A stretch of 64,000 bases of DNA, from the NCBI RefSeq assembly GCF_004331695.1, contig NZ_SJSL01000009.1:1-64000 (forward strand), read 5' to 3'. Below are positions 8,508-16,033 of this stretch, piece after piece (positions within the stretch are counted from its first letter, which is position 1; each line of letters opens with the position of its first letter). Source of the stretch: Pedobacter psychroterrae (lineage in GTDB: Bacteria; Bacteroidota; Bacteroidia; Sphingobacteriales; Sphingobacteriaceae). The position numbers and the translations under genes are program-made. Below the pieces are notes generated by a model. It was not told the origin of the DNA. It ran no database searches and saw only the letters and a list, made by a program, of their open reading frames with translations.

Positions 8508-9165
8508 AATTACAGATATAAGAGCTGAAAAGGCATGGCTGAAAAAGACTAGACCTTCTGCATATGCTCTTGAAAGCAGGGATAGAAAAAAGACTTTTTT
8601 AATAGTCTGCGAGGGTCAGACTGAAGAACAATATTTCAAGTCATTTCCTGTTGTAAGTGCTTCTGTAAAACCTGTACCACTAGGGTGTTCTAAAACTGCT
8701 TTGGTTGAATGTACAAAGCAAATAGTAGCTGAGGATAATTATGATGAAGTCTGGTGTGTATTTGATATGGATGTAAAAGGTGATATCGTTGGGCAAAAAG
8801 AGGACTATAATCTTGCCATCAGGTCGGCTTTAAAAGCAGGTTTTAAGTGTGCATATTCTAATGATGCTTTTGAACTTTGGTTTGCACTTCATTATAATTA
8901 TTATGACCAGCAGCAGCACAGAAGCTTCTACTATGAAAAACTCAGTGATTTTTGGAATATAAATTACGAAAAGCATGGTAAGCTACTAAGCTTTTCTAAG
9001 ACAATTTATACTAAATTACTCGAAGGTGGTGCTGATCAGCTGGAAGCAATTAGGCGGGCCAAGCAGCTGCATAACAAGTATAGTAGTGAGAATTATCATG
9101 AGCATAACCCGGTTACTTTAGTATATAAACTCGTTCTAAAGTTGAATCAATATTTGAGAACCTAG
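8482..9165 (+). CDS. RloB-like protein, TOPRIM-type nuclease candidate, partner of the upstream ATPase
   Basis: The 227-residue protein starts at ATG 8482 inside the ATPase gene; a TTG nine bases earlier is possible. Residues 38-52 (TFLIVCEGQTEEQYF) and 93-98 (VFDMDV) give the acidic pattern E44, D95 and D97, as in TOPRIM folds of OLD-like nucleases. This pattern and the surrounding sequence match what I know of the RloB family. A basic N-terminus (MPKKTRATKIT) precedes it. Overlap with the ATPase gene implies co-translation and a complex. Nuclease activity and anti-phage role are inferred from related ATPase-TOPRIM systems such as AbiL and PARIS. Confidence 0.8.
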   Translation: MPKKTRATKITDIRAEKAWLKKTRPSAYALESRDRKKTFLIVCEGQTEEQYFKSFPVVSASVKPVPLGCSKTALVECTKQIVAEDNYDEVWCVFDMDVKGDIVGQKEDYNLAIRSALKAGFKCAYSNDAFELWFALHYNYYDQQQHRSFYYEKLSDFWNINYEKHGKLLSFSKTIYTKLLEGGADQLEAIRRAKQLHNKYSSENYHEHNPVTLVYKLVLKLNQYLRT

Positions 9166-9266
9166 TTTTAATTATTGCCTTTAATGAGATAAATCGCCGG
9201 ACATAAGAACCGGGCTTAATTGATGGAGACGGCAGTACCTTGTAGCTACCCTCTGCAGGGTTTCGC

Positions 9267-11840
9267 TTAATTCAGGTCATTGTTGAGGAGTGTCTTTGAG
9301 GTAATGTTTTTGACGACATCATCGAGTTCGTTTGCGGCGCTCATCAGATAGTCGAGCATTTCTTGTTTTTCATCTTTGCTTAAATCGTTTAGTTTCAACA
9401 AGCCCACGAGGCCCATGATGCGGGAGAGCGGTGCACGGACTACGTGAGATTGTATCCAGGAAATTTCTGTAAGTTTTTTATTGTGGTCTTCTATGGTTTT
9501 AATATAGGTAACACGTTCTGTAATGTCTTTGAAAAATACGGAGAGGCCTTTGTCGGAGGGGTAGGCGCTAATTTCAAACCAGGCTTGTAAAGGATGGAAG
9601 AAATCTTCAAAATGCACCGGCCGGCCACTGTCCATTGCTTCCTGGTAATTTATATGAGAGGTGCTTCCGATAGCCTCATGGAAAGGTTCCCAAAGGTTCT
9701 TGCCCAGCATTTCTTCTTTTGATCGCTTCAGTATCTGTACAGCTGCATAATTCCAGTAAGTGACTATCCAGTTCCTGTCTGTCGCAAAAAAAGCATCACC
9801 AATACTCTCCAAAATGTTATTTTTCTCGTTAAACAATTCCTTTTTTTCTGTAATGTCTTTTGCTACACAAAACAGCTCATTTTTTTCAGGCTCTTTGGTC
9901 GCGGTCCAGGACAAATGCTTGATCTTTCCGGATTTGCTGAGGTACCTGTTTTCAAAATAAAGCGTAAGGCCATCCTGTAGCTGGAAATCTTTCATTCTGT
10001 CCAGGCTTTCCTGCAGATCATCGGGATGGATGAGGTCGTTTATAGTCATACTGTGAAGCTCCTGCTGACTATACTCAAGGAGGTTGCACATGGCAGGATT
10101 GACCTTTTTGAACTGCCGATTGATGTTTACCACACAAATCACATCTGGTACGGAATTAAACAATTGTATGGTTTCATATTCGAGCTGTTTCCTTTTGATC
10201 TCCAGACTCAGAAATGTACCGTACTTTTCGAAAAATCCGGTATAAATATCCTGTTGGTTCTCGTCTCTGTCGAGCCCCAACACAAGCACGCCGAGAAACC
10301 TGCCGCCAATGGAGAGTGGAATTCCGTAGGCGCTTTTCAATCCATATTTCCGTGCGCCTTCATTTCTTAAGAACACAGGGTCGCTGCCTAAGTTGCGCCA
10401 GTACTGAATCTCACCGCTTTCCCAGGTACGACCGGGAAGACCCTCACCTTTGGAAAATGATTTATTTGATGTGGTGTGTTGGAAAAAGGCAAGGGCGTTC
10501 CCTGACGGTGAATAGTGTGTCAAGAGCTCAAGTTGACCCTCTCCACCGAGCACCCAGGCCTCGGCAGACCAAAAATTGCCAAAATTAACCAGCTGTCTGA
10601 GAACCTGGGTTAAACTTTCGCGCGTATCGGCGGAAGAGGCAAATGTTAATGTTATGTCGGTTAAAAGTGCCTTTTGAAGCTGGTCATTTTTCCAACGTGT
10701 AACGTCTCGTTCAATGGCGATAAAATGACTAGTTTGGCCAGAAATCCCGAGCACGGGGCTCACAGAAAATTGGTTCCAGAATTCTTCACCGTTCTTTTTG
10801 TAGTTTATCAACAGGGCTTCATAGGATTCTCCTTTTTCCATGGCTGATTTCAGCCGGTCCAGTTCATCCCGATCGGTTTTGGCACCCTGCAAGAACTTGG
10901 GCGAGCGTCCAACGACCTCATCAGGAGTATAACCGCACATTTTTTCGAAGGCCTCATTAGCGTAAATGATGATCGGATCCGGGTCATTTACATTTCCGGC
11001 TGTAGTGATTAGCACCGCGTCTGTGGTATTTGTTACTACCGATTCCAGGAGCTTCAGGTGTTCTTCCTTGTTTTTGCGTTCAGTGATATCAGATCGTATG
11101 GCTACATATTGATAAGGTTTTCCGCGGTCATTAACGAAGGGAATGATGCTTGTGTCGACCCAATAATAGCTGCCGTCTTTTGCTTTATTTTTAAGTTCGC
11201 CGCTCCAGACCTCTCCCGCCGCAATTTTGCGCCATAGTTCTTTGATATAAGACTTGTCATGAAATCCGGAATTAATTATTCTGTGGTCATTGCCAATCAG
11301 CTCCTCGCGGCTATAGCCAGAGATGCGCACAAACTGGTCATTGACGTGACGAATTGTTCCCTTTTGGTCGGTGACGGCTACAATAGCGGATTCATCGAGT
11401 GCATATTTATAGGCAGATAATTCATCCATGGTTTCGCTCAATTGCTGTTCGGCATTTATTCGTGCAGTCACATCAATATAATTGCAGATAATTGCATGCA
11501 CGTCAGGATTTTCAAGCATATTGGTAAATACAGACTCCAGCCATATTAAATGGCCCTTAGCGTGCATAAACCGGAAAACACTTATGGCAGATTCGCCAGG
11601 TTTTTTAAGAAGACTTTCTAAAGTTTCTTTTACGGAGTTGCGGTCATTAGGATGTACGCTTTGTGCCAGGGCAATGCTCTTGCTGTCGGTATCTGACCAC
11701 CCGGTGATCCTTTTAACTGAAGGACTGCGGTAGAGCACTTTAAAGTTTTCATCAAGCAAGGAGATGCCGGAGTAGCTTTGATCAATAATTTTTTGGAAAG
11801 CCCGTTCGGAGAACCGATCGGGTTTGTCTAAGCGCATCAT
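9267..11840 (-). CDS. PAS/GAF multi-sensor protein with His box but no histidine kinase ATPase domain
   Basis: This 857-residue cytosolic sensor has about three PAS domains (residues 15-390), a GAF domain (about 405-545), two more PAS domains (about 555-785) and a C-terminal helical segment. That segment carries an H-box-like SHVVRAPLSRIMGL (S798, H799) but ends only 58 residues later, so the dimerisation helices are present and the HATPase domain is absent. The 100 bp downstream before the convergent rloB-like gene cannot encode one, so it is not a simple frameshift. It may heterodimerise with, or be phosphorylated by, another kinase, or act without phosphorylation. Ligands are not predictable. 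Confidence 0.85.
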   Translation of the reverse strand: MMRLDKPDRFSERAFQKIIDQSYSGISLLDENFKVLYRSPSVKRITGWSDTDSKSIALAQSVHPNDRNSVKETLESLLKKPGESAISVFRFMHAKGHLIWLESVFTNMLENPDVHAIICNYIDVTARINAEQQLSETMDELSAYKYALDESAIVAVTDQKGTIRHVNDQFVRISGYSREELIGNDHRIINSGFHDKSYIKELWRKIAAGEVWSGELKNKAKDGSYYWVDTSIIPFVNDRGKPYQYVAIRSDITERKNKEEHLKLLESVVTNTTDAVLITTAGNVNDPDPIIIYANEAFEKMCGYTPDEVVGRSPKFLQGAKTDRDELDRLKSAMEKGESYEALLINYKKNGEEFWNQFSVSPVLGISGQTSHFIAIERDVTRWKNDQLQKALLTDITLTFASSADTRESLTQVLRQLVNFGNFWSAEAWVLGGEGQLELLTHYSPSGNALAFFQHTTSNKSFSKGEGLPGRTWESGEIQYWRNLGSDPVFLRNEGARKYGLKSAYGIPLSIGGRFLGVLVLGLDRDENQQDIYTGFFEKYGTFLSLEIKRKQLEYETIQLFNSVPDVICVVNINRQFKKVNPAMCNLLEYSQQELHSMTINDLIHPDDLQESLDRMKDFQLQDGLTLYFENRYLSKSGKIKHLSWTATKEPEKNELFCVAKDITEKKELFNEKNNILESIGDAFFATDRNWIVTYWNYAAVQILKRSKEEMLGKNLWEPFHEAIGSTSHINYQEAMDSGRPVHFEDFFHPLQAWFEISAYPSDKGLSVFFKDITERVTYIKTIEDHNKKLTEISWIQSHVVRAPLSRIMGLVGLLKLNDLSKDEKQEMLDYLMSAANELDDVVKNITSKTLLNNDLN

Positions 11841-12014
11841 ATTTGGTTGGTTTAGGAAGTTCCGCTGCGTTGCATAGCCAATTTAACACATATATACTGG
11901 AATACGCATTCTGGTGGGATATATCTTTTCAATAGGCGGTAAATGGATAGGTAGCAGGTCAGTATGCTGCGGGTTTGTAAGTATTTTATTGAAATGTAGT
12001 GTTTTATGGTGTGA

Positions 12015-12197
12015 ATGGAAAAGACTCAGCGTGATTCCTTGGGTATTACGGACTGGCTGGAGTGGTTTTTGGAATGCCTGGGCAGGGCGTTATCTGCAAC
12101 AGACCAAACGCTGGAATCGGTACTGCGTAAAGCCAGGCTCTGGGAAAAACCAGAAACACATTTATTCGCGTGCTTCTCTGCCTGTTTGCACAGGTAA
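12015..12197 (+). pseudogene. Fic family protein remnant
   Basis: A short frame encodes EKTQRDSLGITDWLEWFLECLG followed by RALSATDQTLESVLRKARLWEK. This resembles the C-terminal linker of Bacteroidota Fic/DUF4172 proteins, where I recall patterns like ILERTQKG-x-L-x-ITxWLxWFLxCL and LRKARFWE. The similarity ends abruptly after about 45 residues, an in-frame stop precedes the first ATG, and no Fic core motif (HxFx(D/E)GNGR) is nearby. It reads as a decayed gene fragment in the 412-bp gap 11841-12252. The rest of that gap shows no other feature apart from the downstream hairpin. Confidence 0.55.
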
Positions 12198-12211
12198 AGT
12201 GATGTAATGAG

Positions 12212-12246
12212 ATGAGGCTGTGTGCTATTTGGCTGCACAGCCTCAT
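12212..12246. terminator. Rho-independent terminator, possibly bidirectional
   Basis: A perfect 11-bp stem (ATGAGGCTGTG at 12212-12222 with CACAGCCTCAT at 12236-12246) encloses a 13-nt loop and is followed on the plus strand by TTTATTTTATT. It lies 6 bp beyond the stop of the minus-strand sugar dehydrogenase gene, so it may also terminate that gene. Confidence 0.75.
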
Positions 12247-12252
12247 TTTATT

Positions 12253-13440
12253 TTATTGTCCTTTTACCAGTTTATATACTGCTCCCTTGTCGTCATCGAG
12301 CAGGTTGGCAAGCAGATAGATCTCTCCGCTCTGGTCTTCCCCAAAACTGTAGATCTGCCATTGTCCTGGTTCTTTGGAGATGCTGAGTTTTTCTCTTTTC
12401 CATAATTCCTTATTAACGTCAGTGAGTGTCCAGACCGGGCCCATCAGGTCGCCAAAAATATATTTTCCATACAGCGCGGGAATTTGTTTGCCTCTGTAAA
12501 CGAAACCTCCGGTGATGCTGATGCCTTCCTGCCGGCCATAATCTGTTATGGGATTGATCCAGTTCCGCGGATCCGGATCGCTTGGTGTTTTGATATGGGT
12601 GCCTTCTCTGACGCGCCAGCCATAGTTGCCGCCTTTGGTGACAATATCTACTTCTTCCCAGTTTTTCTGGCCTACATCACCTGCAAACAGCCGTCCGTTT
12701 TGTTTGTCGAAGCTGATTCGCCAGGGGTTTCTAAAGCCGTATGCATAGACTTCTGGTCTGGCGTTTTCTTTATTTATGAAAGGGTTATCGGCCGGAATGC
12801 CATAAGGAGTCTGGTTTACATCGATTCTCAGGATCTTGCCCAATAAGGTGTTTAAGCTCTGTCCATTGCCTATTTCTCCATGAAGGTCATTGTAGGCACC
12901 GCCGTCCCCGAGTGTGATGTAAAGGAGACCATCTGGACCAAACTTGAGGTCGCCTCCATTGTGGTTGGACTCCGGCTCGTCTATGACCAATACGTCTTTG
13001 GCGCTGGCGTTGTCGGCCAGGTCTTTGTTGGCAGATGTGGTATATTCCCGGACAATGCTTTTGTGATCTATGCCGGGAGTTTTTGGGATTCGCTTGCTAA
13101 AATATACGTAGAACTTGCCATTTTTGGCGTATTGGGGGTGAAAGGCAAGGCCCAGCAAACCCATTTCATCGCCACTGGCCATCATGAGCACTTCGCTGCT
13201 GAAATCAAGGAATGGGGTAGTGGTCAATGTGCCATTTTTGATGATGCGGATGCGGCCTTTCTGCTCGCAGACAAATAAGCGGTTGGTTTTGTCATTAGGC
13301 GCTGCAAAAGCAGTGGGATAGGACAACTGGTCGGTTAGGAGTCTGAGCGCTACTTTGACAGGGGATTCTGTGGTTTGTGCCGCAAGGCTGATGGCCATAG
13401 AAGTCAAAGCAAGGAACATTAAGATAGGACGCTGTTTCAT
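12253..13440 (-). CDS. PQQ-dependent sugar dehydrogenase, periplasmic, GSDH family
   Basis: The 395-residue protein has a cleavable signal peptide (hydrophobic to about residue 21, LAAQ), then a six-bladed propeller of the glucose/sorbosone dehydrogenase family. Characteristic segments are SNHNGGDLKFGPDGLLYIT with LGDGG, then YGFRNPWRISFD, GDVGQKNWEEVD and GGNYGWRVREG. These supply PQQ and calcium contacts in soluble aldose dehydrogenases such as E. coli YliI. It should oxidise aldoses in the periplasm using externally supplied PQQ, because no pqq genes are in the window. It is monocistronic, ending next to a strong hairpin. Confidence 0.88.
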   Translation of the reverse strand: MKQRPILMFLALTSMAISLAAQTTESPVKVALRLLTDQLSYPTAFAAPNDKTNRLFVCEQKGRIRIIKNGTLTTTPFLDFSSEVLMMASGDEMGLLGLAFHPQYAKNGKFYVYFSKRIPKTPGIDHKSIVREYTTSANKDLADNASAKDVLVIDEPESNHNGGDLKFGPDGLLYITLGDGGAYNDLHGEIGNGQSLNTLLGKILRIDVNQTPYGIPADNPFINKENARPEVYAYGFRNPWRISFDKQNGRLFAGDVGQKNWEEVDIVTKGGNYGWRVREGTHIKTPSDPDPRNWINPITDYGRQEGISITGGFVYRGKQIPALYGKYIFGDLMGPVWTLTDVNKELWKREKLSISKEPGQWQIYSFGEDQSGEIYLLANLLDDDKGAVYKLVKGQ

Positions 13441-13498
13441 GCTATCAAGTTAGTGATAATTTATTTTGTATATTGGTAGTAATACTAATTCATCTGTC

Positions 13499-14122
13499 AT
13501 GATCGCTTTGCTCTTAAATATCTTCTTAATTACCTTCATTGCCAATCCTACTATCGAAAGCGATAAAGCAAGGTGGAAACCTTACTACCTCGATATTGCA
13601 CCAAGCGCTACGGCGACGGACTGGTACCTGCCTTTTGAGCTGGCCAACCGCAAAGATATGAAGCAGATAAAAGTGATCAGCATATTTGGTGATCACCGGG
13701 ATAGCTTCCTGAAAAGCCATATTCATACGGCTATCGACATCAATCCGGCGAAGCCTATAGGGAAACTGGTATCGGTATATGCCATGGCAACGGGAATAGT
13801 ATGTTCGGTTCACCTGGGCGAAAACCAGAAAACCGTAGTAGTGAGACACAAACTGGCAGATGGGAGCACCATGTTTACTTCTTATAAACACCTGAAAGAG
13901 GTATATGTACAGCAGGGTCAGCAGGTGGGTCAAAAGACCAAACTGGCCAGGCTGTTTACGGTGCAGGAATCAAAGAAGTATAGGGGCGATTACCATCACC
14001 TTCACCTGGAGATCCGTAAGGCTTTTGATGATTATGGCTGCGCCAGCTGGCTGACGATGAACAAGCAGCAATTGAACCTCAGATTTTATAATCCGATGAC
14101 GTTTTTGAAAGAAAAGCTTTAA
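13499..14122 (+). CDS. M23-family peptidase-like protein, secreted
   Basis: From ATG 13499 the protein is 207 residues; upstream in-frame TTG extension is unlikely because MIALLLNIFLITFIANP forms the signal sequence. The lysostaphin-type fold is recognised by H-x3-D in SHIHTAIDINPAK (first zinc ligands), the mid-domain SYKHLKEV, and the terminal HxH in YHHLHLEIR. The usual glycine after the first histidine (HxGxD) is replaced by alanine. It probably cleaves peptidoglycan cross-links or binds them, in the periplasm. It stands alone, divergent from the sugar dehydrogenase, and ends just before the ArsR promoter. Confidence 0.78.
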   Translation: MIALLLNIFLITFIANPTIESDKARWKPYYLDIAPSATATDWYLPFELANRKDMKQIKVISIFGDHRDSFLKSHIHTAIDINPAKPIGKLVSVYAMATGIVCSVHLGENQKTVVVRHKLADGSTMFTSYKHLKEVYVQQGQQVGQKTKLARLFTVQESKKYRGDYHHLHLEIRKAFDDYGCASWLTMNKQQLNLRFYNPMTFLKEKL

Positions 14123-14126
14123 ATAC

Positions 14127-14172
14127 TTGCGTAGTTAAATAACTACATATATATTTGTAGTCAAATAGCTAC
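14127..14172 (+). promoter_or_regulatory. ArsR-operon promoter with two operators
   Basis: The -7 element TATATTTG (14150-14157) matches TAnnTTTG exactly, and TTG at 14127-14129 is a -33 candidate 20 bp upstream. A perfect palindrome GTAGTTAAATAACTAC (14131-14146) lies between them. A related site, GTAGTCAAATAGCTAC (14157-14172), starts at the last base of the -7 element and covers the predicted transcription start, ending 3 bp before the regulator ATG. The two sites are 26 bp apart. The layout is that of an autorepressing ArsR/SmtB-type regulator. Confidence 0.72.
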
Positions 14173-14175
14173 GCA

Positions 14176-14499
14176 ATGAATTTAAGAAGAGACGTATTTC
14201 AAGCCATAGCAGATCCGACCAGGAGGGCGATCCTTATGCTGGTTGCTTCGCAATCCATGACTGCCGGCGTCATTGCTGCCAACTTTGATACAGCGAGACC
14301 GACAGTTTCTAAACACCTGCAAATACTTACCGAGTGTGAATTGCTGAAACAGCAGCAGAACGGCAGGGAGATCTATTATCACCTTAATGCAAAAAAGATG
14401 AAAGAGGTAGCGGATTTTATTGAGCCATTCCGCCAGATGTGGGATGACAGGTTTAATAAACTGGAAGCCATCATGAAAAACTACACACCAGAAATATAA
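14176..14499 (+). CDS. ArsR/SmtB-type winged-helix transcriptional repressor
   Basis: This 107-residue protein begins LRRDVFQAIADPTRRAIL, the standard first helix of the non-metal ArsR subgroup, followed by the recognition segment FDTARPTVSKHLQIL and the wing NGREIYYHL. No CxC or other metal-binding cysteines are present. Members that precede an SRPBCC/AHSA1 gene normally repress their own operon. Two palindromes overlapping the promoter at 14131-14172 are the evident operators. The leader is extremely short: only about 10-15 nt separate the predicted transcription start from the ATG. Confidence 0.92.
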   Translation: MNLRRDVFQAIADPTRRAILMLVASQSMTAGVIAANFDTARPTVSKHLQILTECELLKQQQNGREIYYHLNAKKMKEVADFIEPFRQMWDDRFNKLEAIMKNYTPEI

Positions 14500-14505
14500 C
14501 ATTGT

Positions 14506-14973
14506 ATGGAACGAAAGACAAAAATCCATGCCGAAGACGGCAGACAGGAATTGGTGATCACCAGGGAATTTGACCTGCCCCTGGAATTGCTTTTTAAAGC
14601 TTATGTGATGCCCGAGATAGTGGAGCAGTGGATGGGCACGAAAGTGCTGAAGCTGGAAAATAAAAAACACGGCAGTTATCAGTTTGAGACATCTGGCCCT
14701 AAAGGAAATGTGGCATTTGTGGCCAGCGGGGTAATCCACGACTTTGTGCCTAACCAAAAAATCACCAGGACATTTGAAATGGAGGGTACACCTTTTGCCC
14801 CTCAACTGGAGTTTTTGGAATTTGAAGCAGTCAGCGAGGGAAGCAGCCGGCTCACTATGCACATCGTGTATAAGTCTGTAGCGCTCAGAGACCAGATCCT
14901 GCAGCTGCCCTTTGCTCAGGGCATTAATATGGCGCACAACAGATTGCAGGAAATTGTAAACCAATTAAACTAA
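14506..14973 (+). CDS. SRPBCC domain (AHSA1-like) protein
   Basis: The 155-residue protein is a single START-like helix-grip domain: the N-terminal LVITREFDLPLELLFKAY and the WMG segment of the Activator of Hsp90 ATPase homologue 1-like family are visible, as is the C-terminal long helix INMAHNRLQEIVNQL. It is cytosolic and probably binds a small hydrophobic ligand. It starts 6 bp after the ArsR repressor and is followed 6 bp later by a DoxX gene, so it is the second gene of that operon. The ligand is unknown. Confidence 0.88.
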   Translation: MERKTKIHAEDGRQELVITREFDLPLELLFKAYVMPEIVEQWMGTKVLKLENKKHGSYQFETSGPKGNVAFVASGVIHDFVPNQKITRTFEMEGTPFAPQLEFLEFEAVSEGSSRLTMHIVYKSVALRDQILQLPFAQGINMAHNRLQEIVNQLN

Positions 14974-14979
14974 CATAAG

Positions 14980-15363
14980 ATGACTAAAAGAAACAAGATT
15001 ATCTATTGGGTGGCCACCCTCTGGCTGGCATTGGGAATGCTATCAACCGGAATTGTACAACTGATTAAAATGAAGGAAGAGGTAACGATGATGGAGCATC
15101 TGGGATATCCGCTCTATTTTCTGACCATACTTGGTGTCTGGAAGATATTAGGAGTGGCAGCAGTGCTGATCCCTAAATTTCCTTTGTTAAAGGAATGGGC
15201 GTATGCAGGCTTTTTCTTTGCGATGTCGGGTGCTACATTTTCACACTTAGCAGCAGGAGACGGAGCTGTGGAATTTTTTGGGCCGGTGTTACTTTTGATC
15301 CTGACTTTTGTATCTTGGTATTTCAGGCCTGCGGACCGGAAAATTATTTCTGTAATTAATTAA
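14980..15363 (+). CDS. DoxX family membrane protein
   Basis: The 127-residue protein has four predicted transmembrane helices (about residues 8-27, 46-64, 71-90 and 96-116), with the DoxX-like segments MMEHLGYP, ILGVWKILGVAAVLIPKFP and LKEWAYAGFFFAMSGA. DoxX-like proteins lie in the cytoplasmic membrane and are linked to quinone or thiol redox and sulphur stress in some bacteria. The third gene of the ArsR operon, it is separated from its neighbours by 6 and 11 bp. Its specific function here is not known. Confidence 0.85.
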   Translation: MTKRNKIIYWVATLWLALGMLSTGIVQLIKMKEEVTMMEHLGYPLYFLTILGVWKILGVAAVLIPKFPLLKEWAYAGFFFAMSGATFSHLAAGDGAVEFFGPVLLLILTFVSWYFRPADRKIISVIN

Positions 15364-15374
15364 GTAGAAAAGAC

Positions 15375-15941
15375 ATGGATAGTTTAAAAAAGGAGCTGTT
15401 GCCGGAACAACGAGAGGAACTGCTCAAAATTTTGAAAGAACGCTTTGAGAAAAACACGAACAGGCATGAGGGGCTGGAATGGGATAAAGTGCAGGCAAAG
15501 CTGGAGGCTAATACCGGTAAAATGTGGTCGCTGGATGATATGGAACGTACGGGCGGTGAACCGGATGTGGTTGGTTATGATGAGCAAACGGCTGAATACA
15601 TTTTTTTTGACTGCGCTCCTGAAAGTCCCAAAGGTCGTAGAAGTATTTGCTATGATCCGGAAGCGCTGGAATCCAGGAAAGAGCATAAGCCGGGAAATAG
15701 TGCCATTGGGATGGCTACTGAGATGGGCATAGAGATTTTGGATGAGGATCAATACCGGCTGCTGCAACAGTTTGGAAAGTTTGATACGAAAACATCGAGC
15801 TGGATCAAAACACCGGCTGATATTAGAAAACTGGGCGGTGCCATCTTTGCTGATTACCGTTACGGTACCATCTTCGTGTACCATAACGGGGTAGAATCAT
15901 ACTATGGGGCCAGGGCATTCCGCGGCTCGCTAAGGGTCTGA
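15375..15941 (+). CDS. DUF4256 domain-containing protein
   Basis: This 188-residue cytosolic protein matches my memory of DUF4256. It opens LLPEQREELLKILKERFEKN, followed by RHEGLEWDKVQAKL, then MERTGGEPDVVG, DCAPESPKGRRSICYD, and a C-terminal FVYHNGVESYYGARAFRGSLRV. DUF4256 proteins are often encoded beside ArsR and SRPBCC genes, exactly as here, where it is the last gene of the operon. No catalytic residues or function are established. Length is normal for the family. Confidence 0.88.
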   Translation: MDSLKKELLPEQREELLKILKERFEKNTNRHEGLEWDKVQAKLEANTGKMWSLDDMERTGGEPDVVGYDEQTAEYIFFDCAPESPKGRRSICYDPEALESRKEHKPGNSAIGMATEMGIEILDEDQYRLLQQFGKFDTKTSSWIKTPADIRKLGGAIFADYRYGTIFVYHNGVESYYGARAFRGSLRV

Positions 15942-16033
15942 TTTTTTGGTCATAGGCTGTAAAAACATCTTAATTCAGTAACAGTAAGTCTGGACGGTTT
16001 GTTATATTTACCCTGTATAATCGATCCCGTCCA

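Noticed and set aside
9248..9261. Terminator hairpin ACCCT-CTGC-AGGGT between the rloB-like and PAS genes
   Set aside because: The stem has only 5 bp and no T-run follows on either strand.
14182..14964. 260-residue minus-strand ORF across the ArsR and SRPBCC genes
   Set aside because: Antisense shadow of two clearly recognised genes with their own promoter and operators.
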